Part shown: in pieces, positions 13,328 through 23,400 of the stretch
Layout: the number at the start of each line of letters is the position of its first letter
Numbering within the stretch: the stretch's first letter is position 1
Source: Symsagittifera roscoffensis
Lineage: Eukaryota > Xenacoelomorpha > Acoela > Convolutidae
Direction: 5' to 3'
Length of the DNA: 64,000 bases
Assembly: GCF_963678635.1 (NCBI RefSeq)
Contig: NC_087062.1
Location: forward strand, 64,019,253-64,083,252
Translations under genes and position numbers: made by a program
The notes under the pieces: generated by a model
Databases searched by the model: none
Told to the model about the DNA's origin: nothing
Seen by the model: the letters and a program-made list of their open reading frames with translations, nothing else

Positions 13328-13673
13328 TGTGAAATGTATGTAATAACTTCCTTCTAGTCTTATTTACGTTCTTAAGTGTGATTAAAATACCTGGCAAAAG
13401 CGCATCGTCTTTTGGATCTTTGTGACACTGTTCATTGTTCTTTCGAGATCATTCTTAAATCAACTTTTTTATCTGAGTTTTAAATCCTTATTTAGCTGAG
13501 AATTTAATTTTATCATAATTATAGTTTAACCTAGTCTTAGTTTAAAAGTCTACTAAATCTCAGTTAGTAGAGATACCCTTGCCTGTACATATTTCTAAAC
13601 TAGTCTTAGTTTAAGTAACCTTTCATTTTCACACCGTGATTTATGTTTCCATGTTATTATCTTTTTTCAACAT
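13328..13673 (+). repeat. 3' LTR of the Ty3/gypsy element
   Basis: Direct repeat of 7925-8273, starting TGTGAAATGTAT and ending in CAACA. It shares the pentanucleotide-rich motifs around CTAGTCTTAGTTTAAG with the 5' LTR. Confidence 0.72.
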
Positions 13674-13789
13674 GCTGGTCCCTGTCTGAGATGCAGGATA
13701 CAACCCCAGAAACCTAGAAGAACTTACAGACAGCGTTGAGCCTGTTACTCTCTCCGTTAGAACAAGCGTTTGCATTGAAAACTTCGTAA

Positions 13790-14235
13790 AAGAAATATTC
13801 CAGTCGAAATAAGATTTGCAATGAACTGTTTTGCAGAAGAGAAGCATAACACTCAAAAAACTAATTACAGATTTTATCAGCTCTTGAAATATTCGGCATG
13901 CTAAATATCACCAACGTTTCAATCGCACAAACTTGAAAATTCAAGATTCAAAAAGAGAAAATAATTAATCACCCTGACAACCCGTAAGAGACTTTCGAAA
14001 TTTTTTGCAAAACAGCTTTATTGTTTATCAAAATTAGCTGCTGATACCTTTTTTCTCTCAACGCACAAAAAGATGAAATTGTTTTTAGACATGACACTAC
14101 CCGAGTGACCATGATAACACTGTCGAATTTTCGAAGTCGGAAGTTCTTTTTCTTAAATCTTTTAATATGAACGCCATCAAGTGTCATTGTGCAAAATCTA
14201 GTAAAACTAAGGCAACTGGCTCATGGCATTCAGTT
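13790..14235. repeat. Anonymous dispersed repeat, copy 1, right part
   Basis: It matches 15170-15603 with scattered differences: both carry a TTTGC...TGAACTGT start, then ATCAGCTCTTGAAATATT / ATCAACTTTTGAAATATT, GCTGATAC, a CTCAACGC/CTCAGCGC segment, CATGACACTA, and finally TGGCTCATGGCATTCA / TGGCTCATCGCATTCA. No coding content is recognised. Its left part lies at 7380-7780, on the other side of the LTR element. Confidence 0.6.
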
Positions 14236-14724
14236 TTCTAGTTGTTTAAGTCAATTCAACTAATCAGTTTTGAGCTGAAGACTTTCTACAAAAAAGATGG
14301 TTAAAATAGGATCGTTTTATATTTCCATTGCGCGTTTCAGACACAATCAAAATTTTCGCACTAAAGCGCACCGCGAAAACTGTACGTTTTTACATTGAAA
14401 TAAGACTTAACCTGATGACTGAGTTGTCATCTCCCGCAAACATTTTTGCGGCAGCAACGAGATAAAAAAACTTGCTGAACAATTGTTTTAAATTTGTTCA
14501 AATGTCAAATAAGGACAAGCATATACAAGAAATCCTCCAAGCACAACTTTTCAGCACAAAACATACAAAAGGATTAGATAATTTTCGAGGTTACCAGAAA
14601 CTTACCGACCTTTTTTTGCTTTTTTCTCTCCCAACTAAACTTTATCTCCTTTTTCAACAAGTTTTTATTTGCTGTAAGCCAATTATAAAACACTTTCTGA
14701 TTTACTTTTTTAATTTTAATTTGA

Positions 14725-15603
14725 TTTTTTTGAAAACATGTAGGATCATTCTGCTATTGTATATCTTTCACAATTGAACATATTTCTTTTTCAGAAAATT
14801 AACCAAAATATCCTTTCGCAATACAAATAAGATGCAGATGCAGTAGTTTGAAATATATTTTTTGAAAATTTGCGTAAAACTTTTGTGTGTGTTAACACCA
14901 TTTAAAAAACGTTGTTTATTTTTCAGTATGCAGGGTGAGAAAAACCAGAATGTGACTATTATAGAAACTTCATTCACCAGTAGCCAAAAAAAAACATGTT
15001 AATATTTTTAGCGTGATTTCAAGAATTTCAATTTAAAACATCGCTGAAAGAAATCAAAAATAAATTTTTTTTTCGTCAACTTGCTTGTTTAGTAGAAAAA
15101 GAGAAAGAAAAACAATTTTTATAAGCTAATTAGAGTTAATGTTTGTCTACTATTTATAAGAGAGGTTAGCCAGTAGAAACAAGGTTTGCTGTGAACTGTC
15201 GTGCAAAAAAGAAAACCCATCTCAGAAATACATAAATACTTTATCAACTTTTGAAATATTGGCAGGTTGTTCATCACAAACGCTTCCTTCGCACAAAATT
15301 CATAAATACAGAATCAAAAAAAAAGAAAAAAGAATCACACTCTCAACCAGTTAGTAACTTTCACACCTTTTCTCGAAAACTTCTTTGCACTGTATCAAAA
15401 AACGTTGCTGATACGTTTTTTTCCCTCAGCGCTCAAAGAATTTACATTGTTTAGCCATGACACTATCCGACTGACCAAAACAACATTTTCAAACCACCAA
15501 AGTCGACACCATGTACTAATACATCAAATTACAAGTTTTTCACGTATCTTTGTGCAAATTCCAGTAAAAACTAATACAATTGGCTCATCGCATTCAACTA
15601 AAG
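14725..15603. repeat. Anonymous dispersed repeat, copy 2, before the LINE
   Basis: Copy 2 of the repeat seen in two pieces at 7380-7780 and 13790-14235. Here the two pieces are nearly contiguous. The repeat is cut at 15603 by the LINE insertion, and weak similarity may continue at 18130. The first 66 or so codons of the long open frame that runs into the LINE belong to this repeat and are not LINE protein. Confidence 0.55.
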
Positions 15604-18050
15604 AAAATAACCACCAACTAAAAAATTTGATCGCCAATTTGAACGAAACACAGTCAAATGACTCAACACTAATAGTTGGAGACACAAATCTACCACAGAT
15701 AGATTGGGAGGCCATGAGTACATTAAAAGATGAAAATAGCACTGAGTTCACCTTTATAGAGGCAATAAAAGACGCACTACTAACACAACATATCAAAGAG
15801 CCTACAAGACTAACTGGCAGAGACAAGGCATCACTGCTTGATGGTGTGATGTCAGATATAGTCTTAAAAGATCTAGACATCACGCTAGAGGCGCCAATCG
15901 GAAAAAGTGGCCACGTGCTTGTCAAGATAGATGTGCCAGTAAACAGGGTTAAATCGAAATGTAAAAACCGCAGAAAAAAGGGAGACTACCACGGGATGAG
16001 AAACCGTCTAGCTGACCCAAACGTTCAGTTAAATACATGGGAAAAACTGAAAAACTGCTTGAAAGAGTTAGTCGAAAAATTCGTGCCTTTAATTAAGATA
16101 CGCAGCAGTGGCAACCAAATGCCGCTAGCAAGGGCGGTGCGCATGAAGATAAAAGAAAAAAAGAAAGCCTGGAAAACATTCAAAAATTATCAAACAGCCG
16201 ACAATTTAACCAAATATAAAACCAAACGAAATGAAGTTAGATCTGCCACGCGATCGGAGGCACGCACACGCGAAAAAGAAATATCATCAGAAGTTAAAAC
16301 TAATCCGAAAAAGTTCTGGAGTTACGTGCGCCAAAAAACTATCATAAGAGAAGCAATCCCCGTTTTAATAAAACCAAATGGTATGCTAACTGACACAGAC
16401 GACGAAAAGGCAGAAGTGCTCTCAAACTTCTTTGCATCGGTTTTCTTTGACGAACTCCCGGGTAACTGGGAGATCAGCCCTCCACCAACCGCCAGCATTG
16501 ATGACAACCTAGAGCTGACAATGAATGACATCCGAGAAGAACTCAATCGGTTAGACACTTCGAAGTCGCCTGGACCAGATGGAATTCAACCTAGGGTCCT
16601 ATTCGAATTACGAGAATTCATCTTAAAACCACTTTTGATTATTTTCCAAACGTCTTGGGAGACAAACAAATTACACGAAGACTGGAAGTTGGCTAACATT
16701 TCTGCAATATTTAAAAAAGGTAAAAAATCGATGGCAGATAACTATAGACCGATCAGTTTAACATCAATATGTTGCAAGTTATTCGAAAAGTTCGTTCGAA
16801 AGCATTTAATGGATCATTTCAATGAAAAAGGGCTAATAACAAATGCGCAATACGGTTTTCGATCTGGACGTTCACTGAACTTACAACTGCTGAAAGTAAT
16901 TGATGACTTCACCAGGGCAATGGACAAACATGAAAATGTCGACGTGATATACTTGGACTTCAGAAAAGCCTGCGATTCGGTACAACACAAAAGACTAATC
17001 GGAGTTCTTAGACAGTATGTAGTAACTGGAAGAACCTTGAACTGGATAACAGACTTTCTTTCGGGACGACAACAGAGAGTGGTAATCAACGATTCAAGAT
17101 CCTCATGGCAGCCAGTAAAAAGTGGGATACCCCAGGGTTCAGTACTCGGCCCAGTACTGCTTTTGATATACATCAACACAATGCGGGACAAAATCGCGTC
17201 AAAAATATATCTGTTTGCTGACGATGCGAAATTATACCGTCAAATTGAAGACAAATCGGATGTAACACGCATACATGAAGATTTACAATCACTAGAAACT
17301 TGGTCAGGCCAAAGTCTTTTGTCCGTTAATATCGACAAATGTGTTCACATGACAATAGGAACCGAGAAATTGGATATGGAGAGGATTTATAAAACAATGG
17401 CGAACACATCAAAGAAGTGCAACTCGAAAAAGACCTGGGTATCTGGCTTGACAACAAACTGACATTCGAAACACACATCACTAAAAAAGCCAATAAGGCA
17501 AACGGCATGATAGCAGTTATTAAGAAAAGCTTCACTAAAGTCACCAAAACAAGTATTTTTAAACATCTACAAATGCTTCATACGGCCACACCTTGAATTT
17601 GCGAACTTAATCTGGCACCCAAGACTGATCAAGCATCAAAGGATCTTAGAAAACGTACAAAGAAGAGCGACGCGTCTAGTTAGTGGTATGAAAAATCTAT
17701 CCTATTACGAACGCCTTAAAGAACTGAATCTATCATCGCTGGAATACAGAAGGAAAAGAGGTACAATGATAGAAATATATAAAGTCTGCTATGGTTTGTA
17801 TGATAGGAATGCCACTGCGGGACTATTCGAGCGGAATGACAGGGATTCTAGAGGTAACGCATGTAAAGTAGTAGTACGTAAAGCAAATCTAGAAACGCGA
17901 AAAAATTTCTTCACGATAAGAGCACCTCTCGACTGGAACAATCTGCCACAGGAAACAGTGCAAAGCTAGACCATCGACGAATTCAAGTGGAAACTGGACA
18001 AACATTTGAAAGCGATTGGAATTGACATGTACGAATTCGAACGGCGATAG
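15604..18050 (+). pseudogene. LINE endonuclease/reverse transcriptase, broken
   Basis: Domain order: the C-terminal half of an AP-endonuclease-like domain (about 15604-15930), then a reverse transcriptase (about 16500-17250), then the C-terminal thumb/tail region to 18050. RT landmarks are DNYRPISLTS, NAQYGFRSGRS, VIYLDFRKACDSVQH, GIPQGSVLGPVL and LFADDAK, the last being the catalytic FADD box. The endonuclease has lost key positions: the usual GDFN reads GDTN and the usual SDH reads SGH. The frame slips near 17390 and returns near 17560. A TAG at 17967 precedes the last 27 codons. An RNA-copying LINE relic, not a functional gene. Confidence 0.88.
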
Positions 18051-18122
18051 GAAAAAAAACATTTGAAATGACCTCAAGAGGCACTGCCTAATAGTCATAA
18101 AAACTTGACTTGACTTGACTTG
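15604..18122 (+). mobile_element. 5'-truncated CR1/L2-like LINE with 7-bp target duplication
   Basis: The body is flanked by ACTAAAG at 15597-15603 and again at 18123-18129, a 7-bp target-site duplication. It ends in a short tandem tail of TTGAC units (about 18103-18122), a microsatellite-type 3' end like those of CR1/L2-clade LINEs. It begins inside the endonuclease domain, so the 5' part is missing as expected from incomplete reverse transcription. It carries a reverse transcriptase with two frameshifts and one internal stop. It inserted into copy 2 of the anonymous repeat. Confidence 0.88.
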
Positions 18123-18129
18123 ACTAAAG

Positions 18130-18870
18130 CGTTTTTGTTCTTCTGAAAAAGTTTCTGTTTCTTAAGTCCATTTGATGTAATTTTGACTGTTAGCAAATAT
18201 TATGAAAGTAAATAGTCGTGTAATTCAATGTAGAGGCAGCGAGGGAGAATAACGAGGGCTCCTAATCTTTCTCGGCGTCGAATGCCGAATTTAATATCCA
18301 CTTGATAGCAAATTTTTGCAGTCTTTCAAGTTTGAGCATGATTGATCTGCACGTATACTTAGTTTCCTCTAATTTGATTCAAAGCTTTTAGGTTTTTTTT
18401 TATTCGGAAACTACAGTTTTCTGTCAATATAAAGATGCTTGAACCTAGAGTCCTTGATCTTTTAGCGTCTTTACTATTGACAAATAATGATCTTATAAGG
18501 TAGCCTGCTAGTTTCCTTTGCTGTTAAAAACATTTGATTATTCAAAATTAAGGAGTAATTTGATTTTCTTCGAGCCATTTCTCGATATTGTAGGCATTTT
18601 TAAGACCGTCCTGATAAAGTTGTTTCGCTTCAAAGTCATCCGGCTAACCGTAGCTAATCTATTTGAGGCAATTTGTCCGACAGATCATTTCAGGAAATTA
18701 GGAATAATAATCGCCCAATTAACGAGCCTTGTGGGATTACGCTGTTCACAACTCCTGAACTTGATATACTGTTTATTACTTTGACTAAGTGCTGTCTATC
18801 AGTTAGTTATAGCATAATAAGCTTCAGTAATTTTCATCCAATTCCATAATACTCAATTTGTCACGTTATG
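18130..18870. other. No gene seen between LINE and Penelope-like element
   Basis: AT-rich sequence with no supported reading frame. The first part may be the continuation of the anonymous repeat interrupted by the LINE; the similarity to 14240 onward is weak. Confidence 0.35.
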
Positions 18871-20010
18871 ATGCGGGGCTCCATCGAAGGTCTTCGCAAT
18901 ATAAAGATATAGCGGTAAAAACGGCAGATCAATGTAAAATAAATTCCAGAAACGTTTTCGACATAAAAGTCATCATCAGCCAATCTAAAAAACAAAGCAC
19001 CTGTAAAACCGGAATGGAAATGGATGTGTAGAAATTACAAAAAATGTATAAAAACTAACATTAAAAAGAATTTAAAAATAGCATCAGTTAAGAACCGAGT
19101 TAGTCATGTGACTAAAACAAACGGACTTAAAAAACCTCACAACTTGACTGTGAGGTACCGCTGCCGGTATTCCTCGCGCGTGTTGAGGGCAGGTCTTCTC
19201 CTCGAAATATAAAGCGCTTCTAAGGTCAAAAGTTTATTCGTGTCTAAGCATCTGTCTAAAATTCTCGCCTCAACTGCAGCCTTGTCTGCTCCGCATTCCT
19301 TTAGATGACTACCCACCGGGGCAGAGTCCCTAAGGTGTTCAATTTTTCGGGTGATCAGGTGTCGGACGGTCTGTCCAACATAGCAGGAATTGCATCCTGG
19401 ACAACATATCTCATAAACCACCCTACTCGTCAAATACCTAGGGAAATCTGTTTTCAAAGTGGGAAGACAGGTTCTGAGTTTGCGGGTCGTGAATATTGTA
19501 GAAATACCACTGTTTTGCAGCCTTTTCGCGAAAATATCAGACACTTTTCTTCGATACTGGAGCCGGATAACTGGTTTCTCGATACTTTCAGGCTTTTTTG
19601 AATTGGTTGTTGCTTGTGTGGTCGTGTCCTGGTTTTCCTTGATTTTAAGAAGAGAATCTGTCACTATGGTTTCATAAAAAGCCGGAGAAAACTGATTTGC
19701 TTCCCAATCATTTTTTGCTTTCCTCAAACCTTTATCAAAGGCCTCCCAAGTGGAAGTGGAGTGATCAATTCTGTGCAAGGTGCCCTGAACAATGTTTCTC
19801 TTGTATTTTGTTGGCGCACAGGCGTGAAACCCAAGGGTGAGTCCAGTGTCTGTAGGTTTGCTGTACCATTCTGTGCTGATAGTACGGCCGGACTGTCTAA
19901 TAGGCATATCGAGAAAAGGAAGCGTCCCATTGAGCTGTAATTCTATTGTGAACTCCATATAGCACTGAAAATTGTTATATTGATTCCTTGTTATATTCAT
20001 ATTTTTCATC
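18870..20010 (-). mobile_element. 5'-truncated Penelope-like element with GIY-YIG nuclease
   Basis: A single open frame (20009-19137, minus) carries the C-terminal part of a Penelope-type reverse transcriptase, including the LPFLDMPI and YSKPTDTG segments conserved in these elements. A GIY-YIG endonuclease domain follows, with a cysteine pair upstream (CCPGCNSCYVGQTVRH). The protein ends near the family's usual end. The catalytic RT palm is absent, so the element is 5'-truncated at about 20010. Downstream on the minus strand, about 150 bases after the stop, lies CTGATGATGAC followed by GTCGAAAACG (about 18957-18981), resembling the conserved core of the hammerhead ribozymes described in Penelope-like elements. 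The right end near 18870 is approximate. Confidence 0.8.
19137..20009 (-). pseudogene. Penelope-like RT C-terminus fused to GIY-YIG endonuclease
   Basis: A 290-codon frame without internal stops. Residues 1-130 are the RT thumb-side region, and residues 185-275 are the GIY-YIG nuclease that cuts target DNA in endonuclease-bearing Penelope-like elements. The YVGQT motif and downstream ARKIEH-like helix (TRKIEHL) fit. The nuclease region reads as intact, suggesting a fairly young fragment, but the catalytic half of the RT is missing. The first codons before NQYNNFQ may derive from the flanking sequence. Confidence 0.8.
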
Positions 20011-20024
20011 GAGAAAGAGAAGTG

Positions 20025-20160
20025 ACTGTACAGTTACTGATCTCCTTTTCCGAAAGCCATGTTGATTCTTATGTAACTTGTTTTTGACCAGCTCATACAT
20101 TTCATCAAACAGAAGTTTGTCTTTATCAAACAGAAATTTTTGAGCAGCAGCAATGCAAGC
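20025..20160 (-). pseudogene. Fragment of a LINE-type reverse transcriptase
   Basis: On the minus strand a short stretch reads with NQHGFRKRRSVTVQ and LLFLDEKY, the RT finger/palm segment (QHGFRxxRSVTTQLLxFLD) typical of LINE-like elements and not of Penelope-like RTs. It stops at the 5' end of the Penelope fragment, so the two are independent insertions or a chimeric junction. Confidence 0.6.
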
Positions 20161-21360
20161 TTATGGGACGATGACGTCACTTGACTGATCCTTCATGAGG
20201 CTGGATATTTTTATTTGGTTATTCAAGTTGAGAAGAGAGAATCAGGGGGTTTGTATAGCGTTTTGGGAGTTCTTTAGTATCAGCTATTCAATTTTTGCGC
20301 ATTGATTTTTTGATTTTGATTGCTTGCTTTGCTTGATTGCATTTAAATCTGGACTTTTTGTTCCGACTTTCGATACAAAAGTAACGGAATATTTGTGCTC
20401 GGTGGGTTTTTTTTCTTCAGACAAATTTTGACTTTTTAACTAGCCATTTTTGACGCAATTTTTTATATCATTCAAAAGGTATTGTTGTCCTGAGCTCAAA
20501 TTTGAAAAGATATTTCACCGTTGATCATTTTTCGTAAAGTTATGGGGGTTTAAAGATTGCCATTTTGGCCAATTTGGGACAATTAACGCGCGATATATTT
20601 CGCGCTATTAACGTGTAAGCGGAGAGTTAATCCGTCTTAAAATTGTTCCAAATTGGTTAAAAGAAGCTTATTTGCCATAATTGATTTGTTACAAGGAGCT
20701 AAATCTATCTTTTTGCATTTTAAATGGCGCATGGGGGGATGATTTTTATAAAAAATTTCAAATTTTAAAAAATGTGTGGGGGGGTATTTTTACAAAAAAT
20801 CTAAATTTTTTTTATTTATTTTTTTTACTTTTAAATTTTTCATGTTATTACTGCTCCATAAAACGTTAAAAGGCAGTCGGAACATTCAGGGCTTTGCACT
20901 GATACGAGCAGTCTTGTTTTGTTTTATGTTCAAAGTTGTGGCTTTGAAGCCGGCACTTTTAGATTTTGGCTTCGAATTATGCTGACAAATTAATCGTTAA
21001 ACATATCGCATATTTTTTGTTTTTTTATTATTGTTTCGTTCTGGTTGACAACTGGTGTTTTCCGGATGGAGTTTTTCAGTATCTGGCTAAAAGTACTGCT
21101 TCTGAGGATCTGTTCTTTAAGTCGTTCTCCATCGTGTGTGCTTTTTCTCTTTTTTTTTGATGGAGTTTCGTTAGTTTGGGTTGATAGTTGTGTGCTTGTT
21201 TCTTTGTTTAATGGCTTCATCAGATTCGAAGTAGAGCTAGTATTACATTGAGGGTGTTCGGCCGTGTGCTTCAAGTCGTGGAACATAGTCAGTTTTCAAT
21301 TGACAAGTTGCGAGCTTCCCAATCTGCGTTCTTGAAAGCATATTGTAAATTTTTGAGGTT
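20160..21360. other. No supported gene
   Basis: AT-rich. A minus-strand open frame of 98 codons (21286-20990) is Lys/Ser/Thr-rich with no domain or splice evidence, so I do not call it. Sequence from 20510 (GATCATTTTTCGTAAAGTTATGGGGGTT) recurs in weaker form near 50440-50530 and 51540, marking another dispersed repeat. Confidence 0.35.
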
Positions 21361-21370
21361 TCCCGAAGTG

Positions 21371-21715
21371 ATATCTATCTATCTATACTATATTTAAATC
21401 TATCTATCTATCTATCTATATTCTATATACTATATTTAAATGCGAGAGACAGCTATCTCCCATGTTTAAGCAAATAATTTTGCATGTTTAACGAAAGAAT
21501 TTTTTCATGTTTAAGCTATAGCATATATTGCAATGCTTAAGAAAATTTTTCAATTAGTTTTTCGCAAGGTCATTAATTTCTCAGTATTTTTTTCGAGGCC
21601 AAATTAAGTCTGTCTGTCTGTCTGTCTGTATGCCTGCTTTTTAAATTAATTTGATTATGTCTGTCTACCCGTCGCCTAATTTTTTAACTTTCATCTATTA
21701 TCTATCTATCTATTA
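21371..21715. repeat. Tetranucleotide microsatellites (TATC)n and (TGTC)n
   Basis: Runs of TATC/ATCT at about 21371-21386, 21399-21420 and 21691-21712, and TGTC at about 21607-21630. They sit immediately before the 165-bp tandem array, in sequence that itself partly repeats (AAGCxxATTTTTTCATGTTTAAG motifs). Confidence 0.85.
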
Positions 21716-21849
21716 TATATTTAATTGGGGGCATCACTATCTCGCCATGTTTAAGCTTTTTCAACGTATTATTTTTGCATGTTGAAGGTTTTTTTTTTCA
21801 ATTTTCCAGTTTAAATTCAGTGTTTATTTCATCAAGTTTGAAATTAGCA

Positions 21850-23400
21850 ACCCAATAGAAGGATATTGTTACTGTCTGAGTTTTCCCAGGTTTTGCGATT
21901 CTGGCCTCCATATATGAATAGCCAAATCCTTTTAGTTTACGTGATAGGCAATTTTCGAGACTTTTCAAAAATTTCTAGAGAATTAAATTTTAAAAAGTTT
22001 CTCAAAATCTAAAATTCCCATCCCTGTAGTTGGGTGCTGTCAGGGTACTCTCAGGGGTTGCGAACCTTGCCTCCAATTCTCACTTCTCAAATCCTTTAGT
22101 TTTCGATATATGATGGTTTTATGATTTTTCAAAAAGTTTTCAAAAACTTAGATTTTAAAAAATTCCAAAACGAAGATCTCAATCCTGTTGTTGGATATTG
22201 TGAGGGTACTCTCAGGGGTTGCGAATCTTGCCTCTGATTATGACTGCTCAAATCCTTGTAGTTTTCGAGATATGACGTTTTTTATGATTTTATCCGAAAT
22301 TTGAAAAAAACTTAAATGTTAAAAAATTCCAAAACTTTAAAGATCTTAATCCTGTTATTGGAATCTGTGAGGGTACTCTCAGGAGGTTGCGAATCTTGCC
22401 TCTGAATATCGTTGCTCAAATTCTTGTAGTTTTCGAGATATGACGTTTTTTTAGAATTTTTTCAAAATTTTTCAGAAAACTTAATTATAAAAAATTTCAC
22501 AAAACTTGAAATTACCATCTTTGTAGTGAGGCTCTGTCAGGGTACTCTCAGGTGTTGCGAATTTTGCCTCCCAATTTGACTGCTAAATTTTTTGGAATTT
22601 TCCAGATATGATGTTTTTTTAAATTTTTTTTTTCAAAATTTTTCAGAAAAGTTTATTATAAAAAATTTCGCAAAACTTGAAATTAATATCTCTGTAGTGA
22701 GGCTCTGTCGGGATACTCTCTGGAGTTGTGAATTTTGCCTCCAAATAGGACTGCTCAAAAATTGTGCAGCTTTCCAGATATTACGTTTTTTGTAATTTTT
22801 TCAAAAAAAACTCACGATTAAATTATTGTTTTTTTTCAAAGTTTGAAATTCCTAACCTGTAGTTGGGGGGCTGTCAGAGTAATCTCAGGGATTGCAAATT
22901 CGGCCTCCATTTAAGAATGCCCAAATCTTTTTTGGTTAAGAGATACGACGATTTGTGTGATTTTTTTTGGAAATTTTCAGAAAACTCAAATTACAAAATA
23001 ATTCGTTAAAGTGAAATTCCCAACCCTGTAGTTGTCTACTTTCAAAGATTGCGAATATTGCCATCAAAAAAGACTACTCAAATATTGGTTGTTTTCGAGA
23101 TTAGAAAACTTAAGGTGAAGTTTCTCAAAATTTGAATTTCCCAACGTTGTAGTTGGGTACTGTAAGAGTACTCTCAGGAGTTGCAAATCTTGCGTCCAAA
23201 TGCGACTGCTCAATTGCTTTCAGTTTCCCAGATGTGACGTTTCTTAGTTAATTTTAAATTTTTCGAAGAACTTATAAAAAACTTCACAAAATTTTATGGT
23301 TCTTCAAAATTTTGCAAAATGGTTCTTCAAAACTTTGCAAAATTTTTAATTACGAACCACGTAATTGGGTGCTGTCAGAGTGCACTCAAACAATAGTTTT
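21850..23400. repeat. Tandem array of about nine ~165-bp units
   Basis: A recurring motif of the form GGGTACTCTCAGGNGTTGCGAATNTTGCCTCC appears at about 21870 (divergent), 22040, 22207, 22370, 22540, 22710, 22877, 23040 (divergent), 23168 and 23371 (decayed), spaced mostly 160-170 bases. Each unit also has a TTTTCGAGATATGACG segment and an A/T-rich spacer ending in CCTGTAGTTGG. Units differ substantially, so the array is old and not homogenised. Confidence 0.88.

Larger units (their letters stand above)
7925..13673 (+). mobile_element. Decayed Ty3/gypsy-type LTR retrotransposon
   Basis: Two direct repeats of about 350 bp (7925-8273 and 13328-13673) share long matching stretches such as AAAAGCGCATCG, GTTAGTAGAGATAC and CTAGTCTTAGTTTAAGTAACC; each starts TGT and ends ACA. 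The interior keeps diagnostic fragments in several frames: an RNase H tether (FKWSDVHLTAFETIKK, about 9420-9468), an RNase H core remnant (LGFGASFEQ, about 9545) and VAFASCFLT (about 9597). Integrase remnants follow at about 10866-11036 (GIPRTIRMDQ and YSPVSDNRATGLVQR). The order RT/RNase H then integrase is that of the Ty3/gypsy group. The frames are broken by many stops, so it is inactive. Some 1.6 kb of additional broken frames follow the integrase. I do not see a convincing polypurine tract or target duplication, so the outer ends are approximate. Confidence 0.8.

Noticed and set aside
15405-15603. N-terminal 66 codons of the long LINE reading frame as LINE protein
   Set aside because: The sequence before 15604 lies outside the ACTAAAG target duplication and matches the anonymous repeat at 13790-14235, so the open frame there is fortuitous.
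20990-21286. A 98-codon minus-strand gene
   Set aside because: Lys/Ser/Thr-rich low-complexity translation, no domain, no splice partner and surrounding sequence is decayed repeat.
21371-21715. A CRISPR array
   Set aside because: The repeats are simple tetranucleotide runs without spacers, in a eukaryotic genome.
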